Below are positions 25,027-34,800 of a DNA stretch of 64,000 nt, in pieces. The position numbers were made by a program, and so were the translations under genes. The notes beneath the pieces were generated by a model, which worked only from the letters and a program-made list of their open reading frames with translations, ran no database searches and was not told the DNA's origin. Within the stretch, counting starts at the first letter, position 1, and each line of letters starts with the position of its first letter. The DNA comes from Acidobacteriota bacterium (lineage in GTDB: Bacteria > Acidobacteriota > Vicinamibacteria > Vicinamibacterales > Vicinamibacteraceae), in NCBI GenBank assembly GCA_020845575.1, contig JADLFL010000040.1, positions 62,001-126,000 of the forward strand, written 5' to 3'.

Positions 25027-25935
25027 ATGCTCAAGAGACGCGATTTCCTCAGAACCGCCACGGCGGCCGGCGCCGCGCTGGCCATCACCGACCTCGCCCT
25101 GGCCCGCGTGGCCCCCGAAAAGGGCCGCTTCGCCATCTCGCTCGCCGAGTGGTCGCTGCATCGTGCGCTGCGCAAGCAGGAGTTCACGAACCTGGATTTC
25201 CCGCGCCTCGCCAAGGAGCAGTACGGCGTCACGGGGCTCGAGTACGTCAACCAGTTCTTCAAGGACAAGGCCAGGGACGCGGCCTACCTCGCGGACCTGA
25301 AGTCGCGTGCCGAGGGGTTCGGCCTGAAGAACGTGCTCATCATGATCGACGGCGAGGGCATGCTCGGCGCGCCCGACGCCGCCGTGCGCACCACTGCGGT
25401 CGAGAACCACAAGCCGTGGATCGATGCGGCAAGAACACTCGGCTGTCATGCGATCCGCGTCAATGCCGCGAGCCAGGGCGAATTCGCCGAGCAGCAGAAG
25501 CTCGCCGCAGACGGCCTCCGCCGCGTGGGCGAGTACGGGGCGACGCAGGGCATCAGCGTCATCGTGGAGAACCACGGCGGGCTGTCGAGCAACGGCGAGT
25601 GGCTGGCCGGCGTGATGAAGCTGGTGGGCATGCCGGGCGTGGGCACGCTGCCGGACTTCGGCAACTTCCGCGTCAGCCGCGACATCGAGTACGACCGCTA
25701 CAAGGGCGTTGCCGAACTGATGCCGTACGCCAAGGGCGTGAGCGCGAAGACGCACGACTTCGACGCGCAGGGCAACGAGACGCAGATCGACTATCGGCGG
25801 ATGCTCGACATCGTCATCGCGTCGCCGTATCGCGGCTTCATCGGCATCGAATACGAAGGCAACACCCTTGGCGAGCCCGAGGGCATCAAGGCCACCAGGG
25901 CGCTCCTGGAACGCCACCTGCAGGGATATCTGTGA
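25027..25935 (+). CDS. Tat-exported TIM-barrel protein (sugar phosphate isomerase/epimerase family)
   Basis: 302 residues; ATG 25027 has GGAG six bases upstream. The N-terminus [19 protein letters not shown] is a twin-arginine signal, so the protein is folded before export. The body has xylose-isomerase-like TIM-barrel features: [46 protein letters not shown] with a conserved Glu-His, and FIGIEYEGN near the end. The reaction is not known; relatives isomerise or epimerise sugars. Its stop overlaps the GTG start of the M14 peptidase (GTGA), so the two are probably made together. Confidence 0.85.
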   Translation: MLKRRDFLRTATAAGAALAITDLALARVAPEKGRFAISLAEWSLHRALRKQEFTNLDFPRLAKEQYGVTGLEYVNQFFKDKARDAAYLADLKSRAEGFGLKNVLIMIDGEGMLGAPDAAVRTTAVENHKPWIDAARTLGCHAIRVNAASQGEFAEQQKLAADGLRRVGEYGATQGISVIVENHGGLSSNGEWLAGVMKLVGMPGVGTLPDFGNFRVSRDIEYDRYKGVAELMPYAKGVSAKTHDFDAQGNETQIDYRRMLDIVIASPYRGFIGIEYEGNTLGEPEGIKATRALLERHLQGYL

Positions 25936-28652
25936 TCGCACGCTTCTCCGCCGCCATCCTGGCCGTCGCCCTCTCGGGGGCGATGGCCTCGCCCTCCTTT
26001 GCGCAGACGCCGGCGCAGCAGCCGGCCCCGATGCCGTTCGCGCCCGGCGTGCGGTACGACGCCTCGATTCCGACGCTGCAGCAGGTGCTCGGCTACGCAC
26101 CAGGCGAGGCGATCACGCCGCCGGATCGCGTGGTGGCCTACCTGGAGGCACTGGCGAAGGCGGCCCCGACGCGGACCCGCCTGATCGAGTACGGCCGCAC
26201 ATGGGAGGGGCGTCCGCTCGTGGTGCTGATCGTGGCGTCTGCAGAGCGCATGGCGCAGCTCGACGCGGTGCAGCGCGGGCTGCAGCGCCTCGCCGACCCG
26301 CGCGTGCTCGCCGCGGGCGAGGGAGAAGCCCTCGTCGATTCACTGCCGGTGGCGGTGTGGCTGATGCACGCCGTGCACGGCAACGAGATCTCCTCGGTGG
26401 ACGCGGCACTGCTCGAGGCGTACCACCTGCTCGCCGCGCAGGACGACCCGCAGGTCACGCAGATCCTGCGCGAGACGCTGGTCCTGATCGATCCGCTCGA
26501 GAACCCCGACGGTCGTGCGCGGTTTGTGGCTTCCAACACGCAGGCATCCGGACCGTGGCCGGACCCGGAGCCATTCTCTGCCGAGCACAATGAACCGTGG
26601 CCGGGTGGTCGCGCGAATCACTACCTGTTCGACATGAACCGCGACTGGTTCGCGCAGTCTCAGTCGGAAACGCGTGGGCGCACGAAGTTCTTCCTGCAGT
26701 GGTATCCGCAGGTGGTGGTGGACCTGCACGAGATGGGCGGCGATTCGAGCTACTACTTCGCGCCGCCGGCCGACCCGCTCAACCCGCACATCACGCCGCG
26801 GCAGGTTCACTGGTTCAACGCCATCGGGAAGGCCAACGCCGCGCGGTTCGACGAGCGCGGGTTTGCCTACTTCAATCGCGAGGTGTTCGACTCGTTCTTC
26901 CCGGGATACGGCGAGTCGTGGCCGATCTTCCACGGGTCGATCGGCATGACCTACGAGATGGCGTCCTCGCGCGGTCTCGTGTGGCGGCGCACCGACGGCG
27001 ACGAGCTGACCTATCGCGACGGCGTGCTGCGCCACTTCACGTCGGCCATCACCACGCTGCACACGTCAGCGGTCAACCGGCAGGCACTGCTGCGCGACTT
27101 CCTCGAGTATCGCCGCAGCGCGATCGCGGAAGGGGAGAAGGGACGGACCCGCGCATGGCTCGTGCCCGTGGGGCCCGACCCGGCGCGCGCGCACCGGTTC
27201 GCGACGCTGCTGCGCGATCAGGGCTTCGATGTCCTCCAGTCGGCCGATGCGATCACCGTCGGCAGGCGCACGCTCGCCGCCGGCACGTACGTGGTGCCTG
27301 CCGCGCAGCCTGGCGGGCGCCTGCTCCAGAACCTGCTCGATCCCGCGATCGCGCAGCCTGAGGCCTTCGTGAAGGAGCAGGATCGCCGTCGGCGCAAGCG
27401 GCTGCCGGATCAGATGTACGACGTCACGGGCTGGCACCTGCCGTCGGCGTACGCGGTCGACGTGGTCTCCTTCGACAGGCCCGTCTCCACGCTGCGGACC
27501 ACGGCCGTCGTGGCGCCGCAGGCGGTCTCGCTTCCTGCCGCGAAGGTGGGCTACGTGCTGCCGTGGGGGCTCGGCACCGCGCGTCTCATGGTGGCCGCGC
27601 AGGCGGCCGGCCTGCGCGCGCGGTTCGCGGACGAGAGCTTCACGCTCGGCGGACGCACGTATCCGCCGGGGACGGCGCTGTTCCGCACGGCCGAGAATCC
27701 GGGCGACCTGCCCGCCACGTTGTCGCGACTCGTGACCGAGCACCACGCGGACGTCGTCGCGCTCGACTCGGCATTCACGGAAACAGGCATCTCGCTCGGC
27801 AGCAACCTCGTGGTGCCCCTGAAGACGCCGCGCGTGCTGATGGCCTGGGACTCGCCCGTGTCGTCGCAGAGCGCCGGCTGGGCGCGTTACGTCCTCGAGC
27901 GCCGCTTCGGCCAGCGGGTCACGGTCGTGCGCATGAGCGCGATGGGGATGGCGGACCTGACGCGCTTCGACGTTCTCGTGCTCCCGTCGGGCAACTACAC
28001 GCAGGCGCTCACCGGGCCGAACCTGCAGCGCGTCAAGGACTGGGTGAGTGCGGGCGGCACGCTCGTGACGATCGCCGAGGCGACCCGGTGGGCCACGCGC
28101 GACGGCGTGAGCCTGCTCGACACCACGCCGGAACGGCGCGACGGCCGCCCCGAGTCGTCGGGCAGTGCGCCGGCTGCCGGCGGGCAGGGCAACAGCGGAA
28201 ACGCACGCCCGTCCGGCGGGAGCGCTCCCGCGACGGCGAGCGCAGAACCCGGCAAGCCGATAGACATCGAGAAGGCCACGCAGCCGCGCGACGAGGCGCC
28301 GGTGTCGACATCGGGCGCGCTGATGCGCACCAACGTCGATACCGAGCACTGGCTGGCCGCAGGTACGGGCTCCAGCCTGCACGTGATGGTCGAAGGCACC
28401 CGCGTGTTCTCTCCGATCACGCTCGACAAGGGGCGCAACGTGGCCACCTACGCGACGGGAGACGATGCGGTGATTGCGGGCCTGATGTGGCCCGAGGCGC
28501 GCACCCAACTCGGGAACAAGGCCGCCGTGATCGTGCAGCCGCGCGGCCGCGGACACGTGGTGGCGTTTGCCGAGGACCCCAACTTCCGCGCGTTCACGGA
28601 GGGTACGGAACTCCTCTTCATCAACGCGATCCTGCTCGGCCCGGCACACTGA
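25932..28652 (+). CDS. Secreted M14 zinc carboxypeptidase-like protein with GATase-like C-terminal domain
   Basis: 906 residues from GTG 25932. A signal peptide ends near PSFAQ. The N-terminal half is an M14 domain: [10 protein letters not shown] supplies the zinc His and Glu, DMNRDWF the substrate-binding Asn-Arg, and DLHEMGG a further His. Carboxypeptidases of this fold cleave C-terminal residues. The C-terminal part has a Rossmann-like segment ([12 protein letters not shown] to [11 protein letters not shown], about residues 630-700) similar to class-I glutamine amidotransferase domains, and a Gly/Ser/Pro-rich insert near 740-780. Two paralogues with the same architecture lie at 29401 and 54717. 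It is coupled to the TIM-barrel gene. Confidence 0.85.
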   Translation: MIARFSAAILAVALSGAMASPSFAQTPAQQPAPMPFAPGVRYDASIPTLQQVLGYAPGEAITPPDRVVAYLEALAKAAPTRTRLIEYGRTWEGRPLVVLIVASAERMAQLDAVQRGLQRLADPRVLAAGEGEALVDSLPVAVWLMHAVHGNEISSVDAALLEAYHLLAAQDDPQVTQILRETLVLIDPLENPDGRARFVASNTQASGPWPDPEPFSAEHNEPWPGGRANHYLFDMNRDWFAQSQSETRGRTKFFLQWYPQVVVDLHEMGGDSSYYFAPPADPLNPHITPRQVHWFNAIGKANAARFDERGFAYFNREVFDSFFPGYGESWPIFHGSIGMTYEMASSRGLVWRRTDGDELTYRDGVLRHFTSAITTLHTSAVNRQALLRDFLEYRRSAIAEGEKGRTRAWLVPVGPDPARAHRFATLLRDQGFDVLQSADAITVGRRTLAAGTYVVPAAQPGGRLLQNLLDPAIAQPEAFVKEQDRRRRKRLPDQMYDVTGWHLPSAYAVDVVSFDRPVSTLRTTAVVAPQAVSLPAAKVGYVLPWGLGTARLMVAAQAAGLRARFADESFTLGGRTYPPGTALFRTAENPGDLPATLSRLVTEHHADVVALDSAFTETGISLGSNLVVPLKTPRVLMAWDSPVSSQSAGWARYVLERRFGQRVTVVRMSAMGMADLTRFDVLVLPSGNYTQALTGPNLQRVKDWVSAGGTLVTIAEATRWATRDGVSLLDTTPERRDGRPESSGSAPAAGGQGNSGNARPSGGSAPATASAEPGKPIDIEKATQPRDEAPVSTSGALMRTNVDTEHWLAAGTGSSLHVMVEGTRVFSPITLDKGRNVATYATGDDAVIAGLMWPEARTQLGNKAAVIVQPRGRGHVVAFAEDPNFRAFTEGTELLFINAILLGPAH

Positions 28653-28665
28653 ATGCCGAATGCCG

Positions 28666-28846
28666 GGCTACAGAGGTTGTGAAGCCATCGCGTCTCGGCG
28701 CGGGTGGCGCCGGACGGGGTCGCCCCGCCCGCGCGCAGGCGCGTCAGTCGTACAAGGGCCGTTCGCGCCGAGGACGGGTGGGGCTGTCCGGCGACAGGAC
28801 CCGCGCCTTCCCGAATGCGCGCGATGGCTTCACAGCCTCTACAGCC
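28666..28846. mobile_element. MITE-like element with 27-bp terminal inverted repeats
   Basis: The left end (28666-28692, GGCTACAGAGG.. to ..CCATCGCG) and the right end (28820-28846) are inverted copies matching at 24 of 27 positions. A further inner pair GGCGCGGGT and ACCCGCGCC extends the stem. The 181-base element has no gene of its own. Its right end supplies the stop codon of the GNAT gene. No target-site duplication was confirmed. Confidence 0.55.
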
Positions 28847-29348
28847 GTCGCATGAAGACCAGCGCGACGGCGGGGCCGCCTTCCTCGCCGTGCGGGGCGT
28901 AGATGGGACGGTCGCCCGCGGCGACGAATCCGCACGCCTGGTAGAACCGGATCGCCCCCATGTTGCCCGGCATCACGGCCACATCGAGATGTCGGGCGCC
29001 GGCCACTCGCGCCTGCGCCACGCTGTGGGCCACGAGCGCGCGGCCCACGCCCTCCCGCTGGTGCGGCGGATCGACGTGCAGCGTGTACAGCTCGCAGGCC
29101 GACGCGTCGTGCGCGCTCCGTCCGGTGCCTGCCGCGCCGACCACCTGTTGATCGCATTCGGCCACCGCGAACCCGAACCAGCCCTCCGCGGGGGCGACCT
29201 CGCGGCGCACGCGCGCGGGCGCATGGAAATGCGCGACCACCCGGGCGACGTACTCATCGGTGACCAGTCCCGCGTAGGCGCGGCTGGCCGCGCGAGTACA
29301 CACCGCAGCAATCGCCTCGGCATCGTCCTCGACGGCCTGTCTGATCAT
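28839..29348 (-). CDS. GNAT family N-acetyltransferase
   Basis: 169 residues from ATG 29348 (MIRQAVEDDAEAIAAVCTRA); an ATG at 29360 is an alternative. The acetyl-CoA-binding motif is the QREGVGRALV segment preceded by LYTLHVDPPH, and NMGAIRFYQACGFV is the C-terminal motif. GNAT enzymes acetylate amines; the substrate is unknown. Its final codons and stop overlap the right inverted repeat of the MITE-like element. It is divergent from the second M14 peptidase. Confidence 0.85.
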   Translation of the reverse strand: MIRQAVEDDAEAIAAVCTRAASRAYAGLVTDEYVARVVAHFHAPARVRREVAPAEGWFGFAVAECDQQVVGAAGTGRSAHDASACELYTLHVDPPHQREGVGRALVAHSVAQARVAGARHLDVAVMPGNMGAIRFYQACGFVAAGDRPIYAPHGEEGGPAVALVFMRRL

Positions 29349-29400
29349 CACGCCCCGCATGCCACTGGTATGATGCGCCTGCTTTCCGACCGTCACGCCC

Positions 29401-32190
29401 ATGCCCATGCCATCGTCCCTGCCTTTCGGCTGTAGCTCGCGCGCGGTGCGCGCGTCGTTCCTGACCGGTCTCGCCCTGGGGACCCTCGTCATCGGCACTG
29501 CCGCGTACGCGCGTGCAGCCGATCCGGGTCAGCCGGCGGGCATCGTCGTCCCCGCCGCGCAGAAGGTCACGTCACCGAAGGAGCAGTTCGGCTTCGCGAT
29601 CGGCGATGACTACCAGCTTGCGACGTACGAGCAGCTCAGCGCCTACTGGCGCAAGCTCGACGCCGAGTCCGACCGCCTGACCGTCGTCGACATCGGCAGG
29701 ACGGCCGAGGGCCGTACGCAGCTGATGGGCATCGTGACGTCACCGGAGAACCACCGCAGGCTGGATCGGCTCAAGACGATCGCGCGGCGGCTGGCGCTGG
29801 CCGAGGACGTCGTCACGGAGGCCGATGCGCGTGCCCTCGCGACGGAAGGCAAGGCGGTCGTGTGGATCGACGGCGGCCTGCACGCCAACGAGACGCTCGG
29901 CGCGCAGCAGCTCATCGAGACGATGTACCAGTTCGTGAGCGGCAACGACGCCGAGACGCTGCGCATCCTCGACCAGGTCGTCATCCTCTTCGTGCACGCC
30001 AATCCCGATGGGCACGACCTCGTGGCCAACTGGTACCTGCGCGAGCGCGATCCCCTGAAGCGGTCGCTCGACGACCTGCCGCGCCTGTACCAGAAGTACG
30101 CCGGACACGACAACAACCGCGATTCGTACATGACCGCGCTCGCCGAGACGTCCAACATGAGCCGTCAGCTCTTCCGCGAGTGGTTCCCGCAGATCATGTA
30201 CAACCACCACCAGACGGGCCCGATCGGCACGGTGATGTTCGCGCCGCCGTTCCGCGATCCGTTCAACTACGTCTTCGATCCGCTGATCCCCACGAGCATC
30301 GATCTCGTCGGCGCGGCGATGCACACGCGGTTCGCGGCGGAGGCCAAGCCCGGGGTCACGACGCGTCGCGGCGCCAACTATTCCACGTGGTGGAACGGCG
30401 GCCTGCGCACCACCGTGTACTTCCACAACATGGTGGGCCTGCTCACCGAGACCATCGGCAACCCGACGCCGATGGAGATCCCGTTCCGGCCCGAGCGTCA
30501 ACTGGCGAGCACCGATCTCCCGTATCCGATCGAGCCGCAGACGTGGCACATGCGCCAGAGCGTCGACTACTCGGTGACCGCCAATCGCGCCGTGCTCGAC
30601 GTGGCCGCGCGCTATCGCGAACAGTTCCTCTTCAACATCTGGCGCATGGGCCGCAACTCGATCGAGCGCGGCCAGCGCGACACGTGGACGACGTATCCGA
30701 GGCGCGTGCAGAAGGTGCGTGAAGCGGTTGGTGCGAACGCCGCGCCCGCGCGTGGCGCGCGCGGCATGGCGAGTCCGCCGCGCGTGTTGTTCGACTCCGT
30801 GCTGCGCGACCCCGCGCTGCGTGACGCGCGCGCCTACGTCCTGCCGTCGGATCAGCCCGACTTCCAGACGGCGATCGCGTTCGTCAATACGCTGATCCGC
30901 GCGGGCATCACCGTACATCGCGCGGGCAGCCCGTTCTCCGCGCAGGGGAAGACGTATCCGGCGGGTTCGCTCATCGTGAAGACGGCGCAGGCATTCAGGC
31001 CGCACGTGCTCGACATGTTCGAGCCGCAGGATCACCCCGACGACTTCCAGTATCCCGGCGGTCCGCCCATCCCGCCCTACGACAGCGCGGGCTGGACGCT
31101 CGCCTTCCAGATGGGCGTGCAGTTCGATCGCCTGCTCGACGGACTCGACGGATCGTTCGAGCGCGTGGCCGACGAGCTCACGATTCCCGCGGGCACCGTG
31201 ACAGGGCCCCCCAACGCGACGACGTACGTGTTCTCGCACGCGAGCAACCAGGCGTTCCGTGCCGTCAATCGGCTGCTGGCTGCGGGCGACAGGGTCGAAC
31301 GCCTGCCCGACGGCCAGTTCCGCGTGTCGGCGACCCGCCAGACGCGCGCGCGGCTGTCGGACATCGCCACGGCGACGGGCGTCTCGTTCGAAGGCCGCAC
31401 CGGCGCGGCCACGCCAGCGGGGCACGTGTTGAAGCGCGTGCGGCTGGCGCTCTGGGATCGCTACGGCGGATCGATGCCGTCCGGCTGGCTGCGCCTCGTG
31501 CTCGAACAGTTCGAGTTCCCGTACGAGGTCGTGTACGTCCCGCAGATTGACGCCGGCGAGCTGAAGACAAAGTTCGACGTACTGATCCTGCCCGACGGCG
31601 CGATCCCCGATCCGGCGCGCGGTGGCTTCGTGCCTCGTGCGCCGCGCGTCGAGGCCATCCCCGAGGAGTTCCGATCGCGCATCGGATCGTTCTCGACGAC
31701 CACCACGCTGCCACAACTGCGCGCGTTCCTCGAGGGTGGCGGGCAGGTGCTGTCGATCGGCGGCTCGACGTCGCTTGCGACACACCTCGGCCTGCCGGTA
31801 GGCAACAAGCTCGTCGACGGCGCCGGTGCGCCGCTCGCCGACGAGCAGTACTACGTGCCGGGATCGGTGCTCCGCGTGAAGGTGGACACGGCGCACGCGC
31901 TGTCGCAGGGTCTGCGCGCAGACACCGACGTGTACTTCGACAACAGCCCGGTGTTCACGCTGCCGGCCGACGCGCAGGCCAGGGGACTCACGCCGATCGC
32001 GTGGTTCGATTCGGCCACGCCGCTTCGCAGTGGATGGGCGTGGGGCCAGCAGCACCTGCAAGGTGGCGTCGCGATCGCCGAAGCCAGGGTCGGCGCGGGC
32101 CGCCTCGTGCTCTTCGGCCCGGAGATCACGTTCCGCTCCCAGCCGCACGGCACGTTCAAATTCCTCTTCAACGGGATTTTGCGACAGTAG
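29401..32190 (+). CDS. Secreted M14-family metallopeptidase-like protein (paralogue 2)
   Basis: 929 residues; the signal peptide ends near AYARA. The zinc motif LHANETLGAQ gives His and Glu, ANPDGHDL and the GHDNNRDSY block follow, and YNHHQTGPIG carries the later histidines. The C-terminal half again contains a Rossmann-like segment (RLALWDRYGGSMPSGW, then FDVLILPDGAI) and a final beta domain (AIAEARVGAGRLVLFGPEI). Same architecture as the genes at 25932 and 54717, but with clear sequence divergence. Likely periplasmic or secreted; substrate unknown. Heptamer repeats begin nine bases after its stop. Confidence 0.85.
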   Translation: MPMPSSLPFGCSSRAVRASFLTGLALGTLVIGTAAYARAADPGQPAGIVVPAAQKVTSPKEQFGFAIGDDYQLATYEQLSAYWRKLDAESDRLTVVDIGRTAEGRTQLMGIVTSPENHRRLDRLKTIARRLALAEDVVTEADARALATEGKAVVWIDGGLHANETLGAQQLIETMYQFVSGNDAETLRILDQVVILFVHANPDGHDLVANWYLRERDPLKRSLDDLPRLYQKYAGHDNNRDSYMTALAETSNMSRQLFREWFPQIMYNHHQTGPIGTVMFAPPFRDPFNYVFDPLIPTSIDLVGAAMHTRFAAEAKPGVTTRRGANYSTWWNGGLRTTVYFHNMVGLLTETIGNPTPMEIPFRPERQLASTDLPYPIEPQTWHMRQSVDYSVTANRAVLDVAARYREQFLFNIWRMGRNSIERGQRDTWTTYPRRVQKVREAVGANAAPARGARGMASPPRVLFDSVLRDPALRDARAYVLPSDQPDFQTAIAFVNTLIRAGITVHRAGSPFSAQGKTYPAGSLIVKTAQAFRPHVLDMFEPQDHPDDFQYPGGPPIPPYDSAGWTLAFQMGVQFDRLLDGLDGSFERVADELTIPAGTVTGPPNATTYVFSHASNQAFRAVNRLLAAGDRVERLPDGQFRVSATRQTRARLSDIATATGVSFEGRTGAATPAGHVLKRVRLALWDRYGGSMPSGWLRLVLEQFEFPYEVVYVPQIDAGELKTKFDVLILPDGAIPDPARGGFVPRAPRVEAIPEEFRSRIGSFSTTTTLPQLRAFLEGGGQVLSIGGSTSLATHLGLPVGNKLVDGAGAPLADEQYYVPGSVLRVKVDTAHALSQGLRADTDVYFDNSPVFTLPADAQARGLTPIAWFDSATPLRSGWAWGQQHLQGGVAIAEARVGAGRLVLFGPEITFRSQPHGTFKFLFNGILRQ

Positions 32191-32199
32191 AATCCTGTC

Positions 32200-32241
32200 G
32201 GGCACCGGGCACCGGGCACCGGGCACCGGGCACCGGGCACC
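32200..32241. repeat. Six perfect GGGCACC heptamers
   Basis: Six exact tandem copies of GGGCACC start 10 bases after the M14 stop codon. A perfect array of this length is a candidate for copy-number variation between strains. Confidence 0.9.
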
Positions 32242-32281
32242 GGTCTGACGGTCGTAGGGGCACCCCTTGTGGGTGGCAGCA

Positions 32282-32333
32282 CCACGGGCTGAAGCCCGTG
32301 GCATCCATTCCGGTTGCCGGTTGTCGGGTTGCC
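32282..32333. repeat. Perfect hairpin plus GTTGCCG heptamers
   Basis: CCACGGGCT-GA-AGCCCGTGG (32282-32301) is a perfect 9-bp-stem palindrome of the GGGCTGAAGCCC type. It is followed by three degenerate GTTGCCG units (32310-32333). It sits between convergent genes and might also terminate transcription. Confidence 0.75.
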
Positions 32334-32355
32334 GACTGGCCCGTCCACCCCCGTG

Positions 32356-34245
32356 CTACATCGTGTGATGTGGGGGTGGCGGCAGGACCGGGAACGGGCC
32401 CGGCCCATCGGTGTCGCGCCTGACGCGCGGGCGCTGCTTGTCCTGATACATGTGCACGTCGGCCGTGGCGAGGAGCGCCTCTGCCGACTCGCCGTCTGCG
32501 GGGAAGACGGCGGCGCCGATGCTGACGGTCACAGAGAAGGTGCGACCGTCCGGCAGACGCATGGTGTGGGCGGCGATCCGTGCCTGGAGATCGCGAAGGC
32601 GCTCTTCCGCTTCCTTGCGCCGGCAGTCGGCGAGAACCACGACGAACTCGTCTCCGCCGTAGCGCGCGCAGACGTCGTACGGACGCACGGCCTGGCGCAG
32701 CACCGTCGCGAGTTCTCGGAGCGCGGCATCGCCGACCTGGTGCCCGTCCCTGTCGTTGAGCGACTTGAAGTCGTCCACGTCGAGGAGCAACAGTGCGAGC
32801 CGCGACGCCTGTCGTCCGGCGCGCGCGAGCTCCTGCGTGAGGTGCATCCACAGGAAGCGCGTGTTCGGCAGGTCCGTCAGCGGATCGGTGAGCGCTTCGG
32901 CCTGCGCGCGCGACAACTGCAGCGCGTGACTCAGTGCGGGCCCGGCCTGCCGCGCCACCATCTCGAGCAGCCGGCACTCGTCGGCCGTGTAGCACTCCGG
33001 CGTCACGTGGTAGACGGCCAGTGCACCCACCAGATCGTTCCGCTCACCGAGGAGCGGGCACACGATCGACGATCGGAGTCGCGTGGTCTCGTGCGTCGTC
33101 CCGGCGATGTACGCCTGCGGATCCACGTTGGCCACCGCGCGCTTGTCGCGCACCGCCTGACCGAATACTCCCGCGTCGACGCCGACGCGCACCGCGGAGA
33201 GCAGCTCGGCGTCGAAGCCCTCGGCAAAGACCGCCGTGAAGGCGCGCGACGCGCTGTCATAGAGATACAGCGCCACGCTCGAGTACGGGATCACGCGACG
33301 GAGTTCGCGCGCGAGCAGTCGCGCCGTGCCGTCCACGCCGAGACCAGCCGAGATGCCCTGCGAGATCTCGAAGAGCGCGGCGTCTTCGCGGTGGGCGGAG
33401 ACGATCGACACGAGCGACGACCCGGTGGGCACCTCGCGCGCGGCGCCATCGAGCGTGGGCAGGAGCGCGATGAACCGATCCACGAGTTGCGGGTCCAGCG
33501 ACCTGCCGGCTTCCTCGCGCAGGACGGCCATGGCGGCCTCACCGGTCAGCCGTTCGCGATACGGCCTGTCGCTCACGAGCGCGTCGTAGTGATCGACAAC
33601 GGCCAGCACGCGCGCGCCGACTGGAATCGCATCCTGCTGCAGCCCCTCCGGATAGCCCTTGCCGTCCCATCGTTCGTGGTGCGCGCGGACGAACGCGGCG
33701 ACAGCATCCGGCAGCGGCAGGCCCGCGATCAGGTCGGCACTCACTTGCGGATGGATGCGGATCTTGTGGAACTCCTCGACCGAGAGGGGTCCTGGCTTGG
33801 ACAGGATGTGCGCCGGAACCGCGAGCTGGCCCACGTCGATCAAGAGGGCGGCTGTCCGCAGGGCTTCGACGTCGGCCGACGGCAGGCGGCTCGCTTCCGC
33901 CAGCGCCACGGCCCACGATCGACGTCGGTGCAGGCGTCGTCCGGAGGGATCGTGCTTGGTGTCGATGGCGCCAGCGAGCGTCTCCACGAGTGCCGCCGAT
34001 GCCGTGTCGTGCGCGTCGCTCCGACCCGTGTCGCGCCGCCCCGTGGCGGTGGCGCCGGACCCGAGGCTCGCCAGGCCCGCGCCCAGGGCCACACCAAGGA
34101 CGAACGCCCCTGTGACGGTCCATCCGGCGGCGACCAGCAGCACGCCACCGAGGACGCACGCGGCCGTCACGGGCCGAAACAGGGCGGGATCGAGGACGCG
34201 AGACACGGAATCGTCAAGTATGGCGCGCTTCGATCGCGCCCGCAA
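32356..34245 (-). CDS. HD-GYP-like (degenerate) / GAF / GGDEF signalling protein
   Basis: 629 residues; the start is uncertain (TTG 34245; GTG 34206 possible). Two N-terminal membrane helices (about 25-60) are followed by an HD-GYP-like domain, a GAF domain (about 270-430) and a GGDEF domain (about 450-605). The GGDEF signature RYGGDEF is intact, so diguanylate cyclase activity is expected. In the HD-GYP part the GYP motif HHERWDGKGYP is intact, but the metal-binding HD pair reads LLIDVGQLAVP, with Ile in place of the His. The phosphodiesterase is therefore probably inactive and the domain may be a c-di-GMP sensor. Confidence 0.85.
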   Translation of the reverse strand: MRARSKRAILDDSVSRVLDPALFRPVTAACVLGGVLLVAAGWTVTGAFVLGVALGAGLASLGSGATATGRRDTGRSDAHDTASAALVETLAGAIDTKHDPSGRRLHRRRSWAVALAEASRLPSADVEALRTAALLIDVGQLAVPAHILSKPGPLSVEEFHKIRIHPQVSADLIAGLPLPDAVAAFVRAHHERWDGKGYPEGLQQDAIPVGARVLAVVDHYDALVSDRPYRERLTGEAAMAVLREEAGRSLDPQLVDRFIALLPTLDGAAREVPTGSSLVSIVSAHREDAALFEISQGISAGLGVDGTARLLARELRRVIPYSSVALYLYDSASRAFTAVFAEGFDAELLSAVRVGVDAGVFGQAVRDKRAVANVDPQAYIAGTTHETTRLRSSIVCPLLGERNDLVGALAVYHVTPECYTADECRLLEMVARQAGPALSHALQLSRAQAEALTDPLTDLPNTRFLWMHLTQELARAGRQASRLALLLLDVDDFKSLNDRDGHQVGDAALRELATVLRQAVRPYDVCARYGGDEFVVVLADCRRKEAEERLRDLQARIAAHTMRLPDGRTFSVTVSIGAAVFPADGESAEALLATADVHMYQDKQRPRVRRDTDGPGPFPVLPPPPHHTM

Positions 34246-34291
34246 TGCACGGGTCTTGACGCGCCGGGGGGCCGGTGGCAGTGTTGAATGG

Positions 34292-34660
34292 ATGGTCGTG
34301 ACGCTGGCGACCCGGCTTCGGGCGTTGTGGCTGCTGTGTCTGCTGGTCGTTGGACCCGCCGGCCCGCTGGGCCTGATCCTCTCCGGTCATGCCGCCGGCG
34401 AGAACACGCACGTCCTCAGCATCGTCCACGATCCTGCCGACCATGGCATCGCACCCGGTGCGCTGCCCGAGGGTAAGCAGGAAGAGCCGTGCCTGTTCTG
34501 TCAGGCGGCCTCGTCACTGAGCATCGGGTGCCTCGAATCGGCCGCGACATTCGTCGCGCCAGACAGGTCCGCAGTCAGCTGGATCGACTCGCAGGCCGCC
34601 GCGCCGCGCGCGGCCGTGCGATCCGGCCTTCCCGCCCGCGCACCACCCGCACACGCCTGA
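34292..34660 (+). CDS. DUF2946-like small exported protein
   Basis: 122 residues starting MVVTLATRLRALWLLCLLVV, with a membrane segment near residues 8-32, a His-containing region (LSIVHDPADHGI) and a CLFCQAA motif near residue 70. This layout resembles DUF2946 proteins, which often precede copper- or zinc-linked TonB receptors. It lies directly upstream of such a receptor. No enzyme motif. Function inferred from position only; a competing ATG at 34288 is in another frame. Confidence 0.55.
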   Translation: MVVTLATRLRALWLLCLLVVGPAGPLGLILSGHAAGENTHVLSIVHDPADHGIAPGALPEGKQEEPCLFCQAASSLSIGCLESAATFVAPDRSAVSWIDSQAAAPRAAVRSGLPARAPPAHA

Positions 34661-34800
34661 CCGGCATCGCGCCGACCGTTCGCGTCCTTCATCTCGAATA
34701 CCGGGTTCTGGTGCCGCGTCGCAGTCGCCGGCACCGGCGGGTCGCCATGGCGTACCCGCTTGCGGTGATCGTTCATCGCCCTGCGTGGAGTGTGCTCCTC

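Noticed and set aside
32282-32333. Riboswitch or small RNA upstream of the GGDEF gene
   Set aside because: The region is downstream of both convergent genes and consists of a known hairpin type plus heptamers, so an upstream regulatory RNA is not supported.
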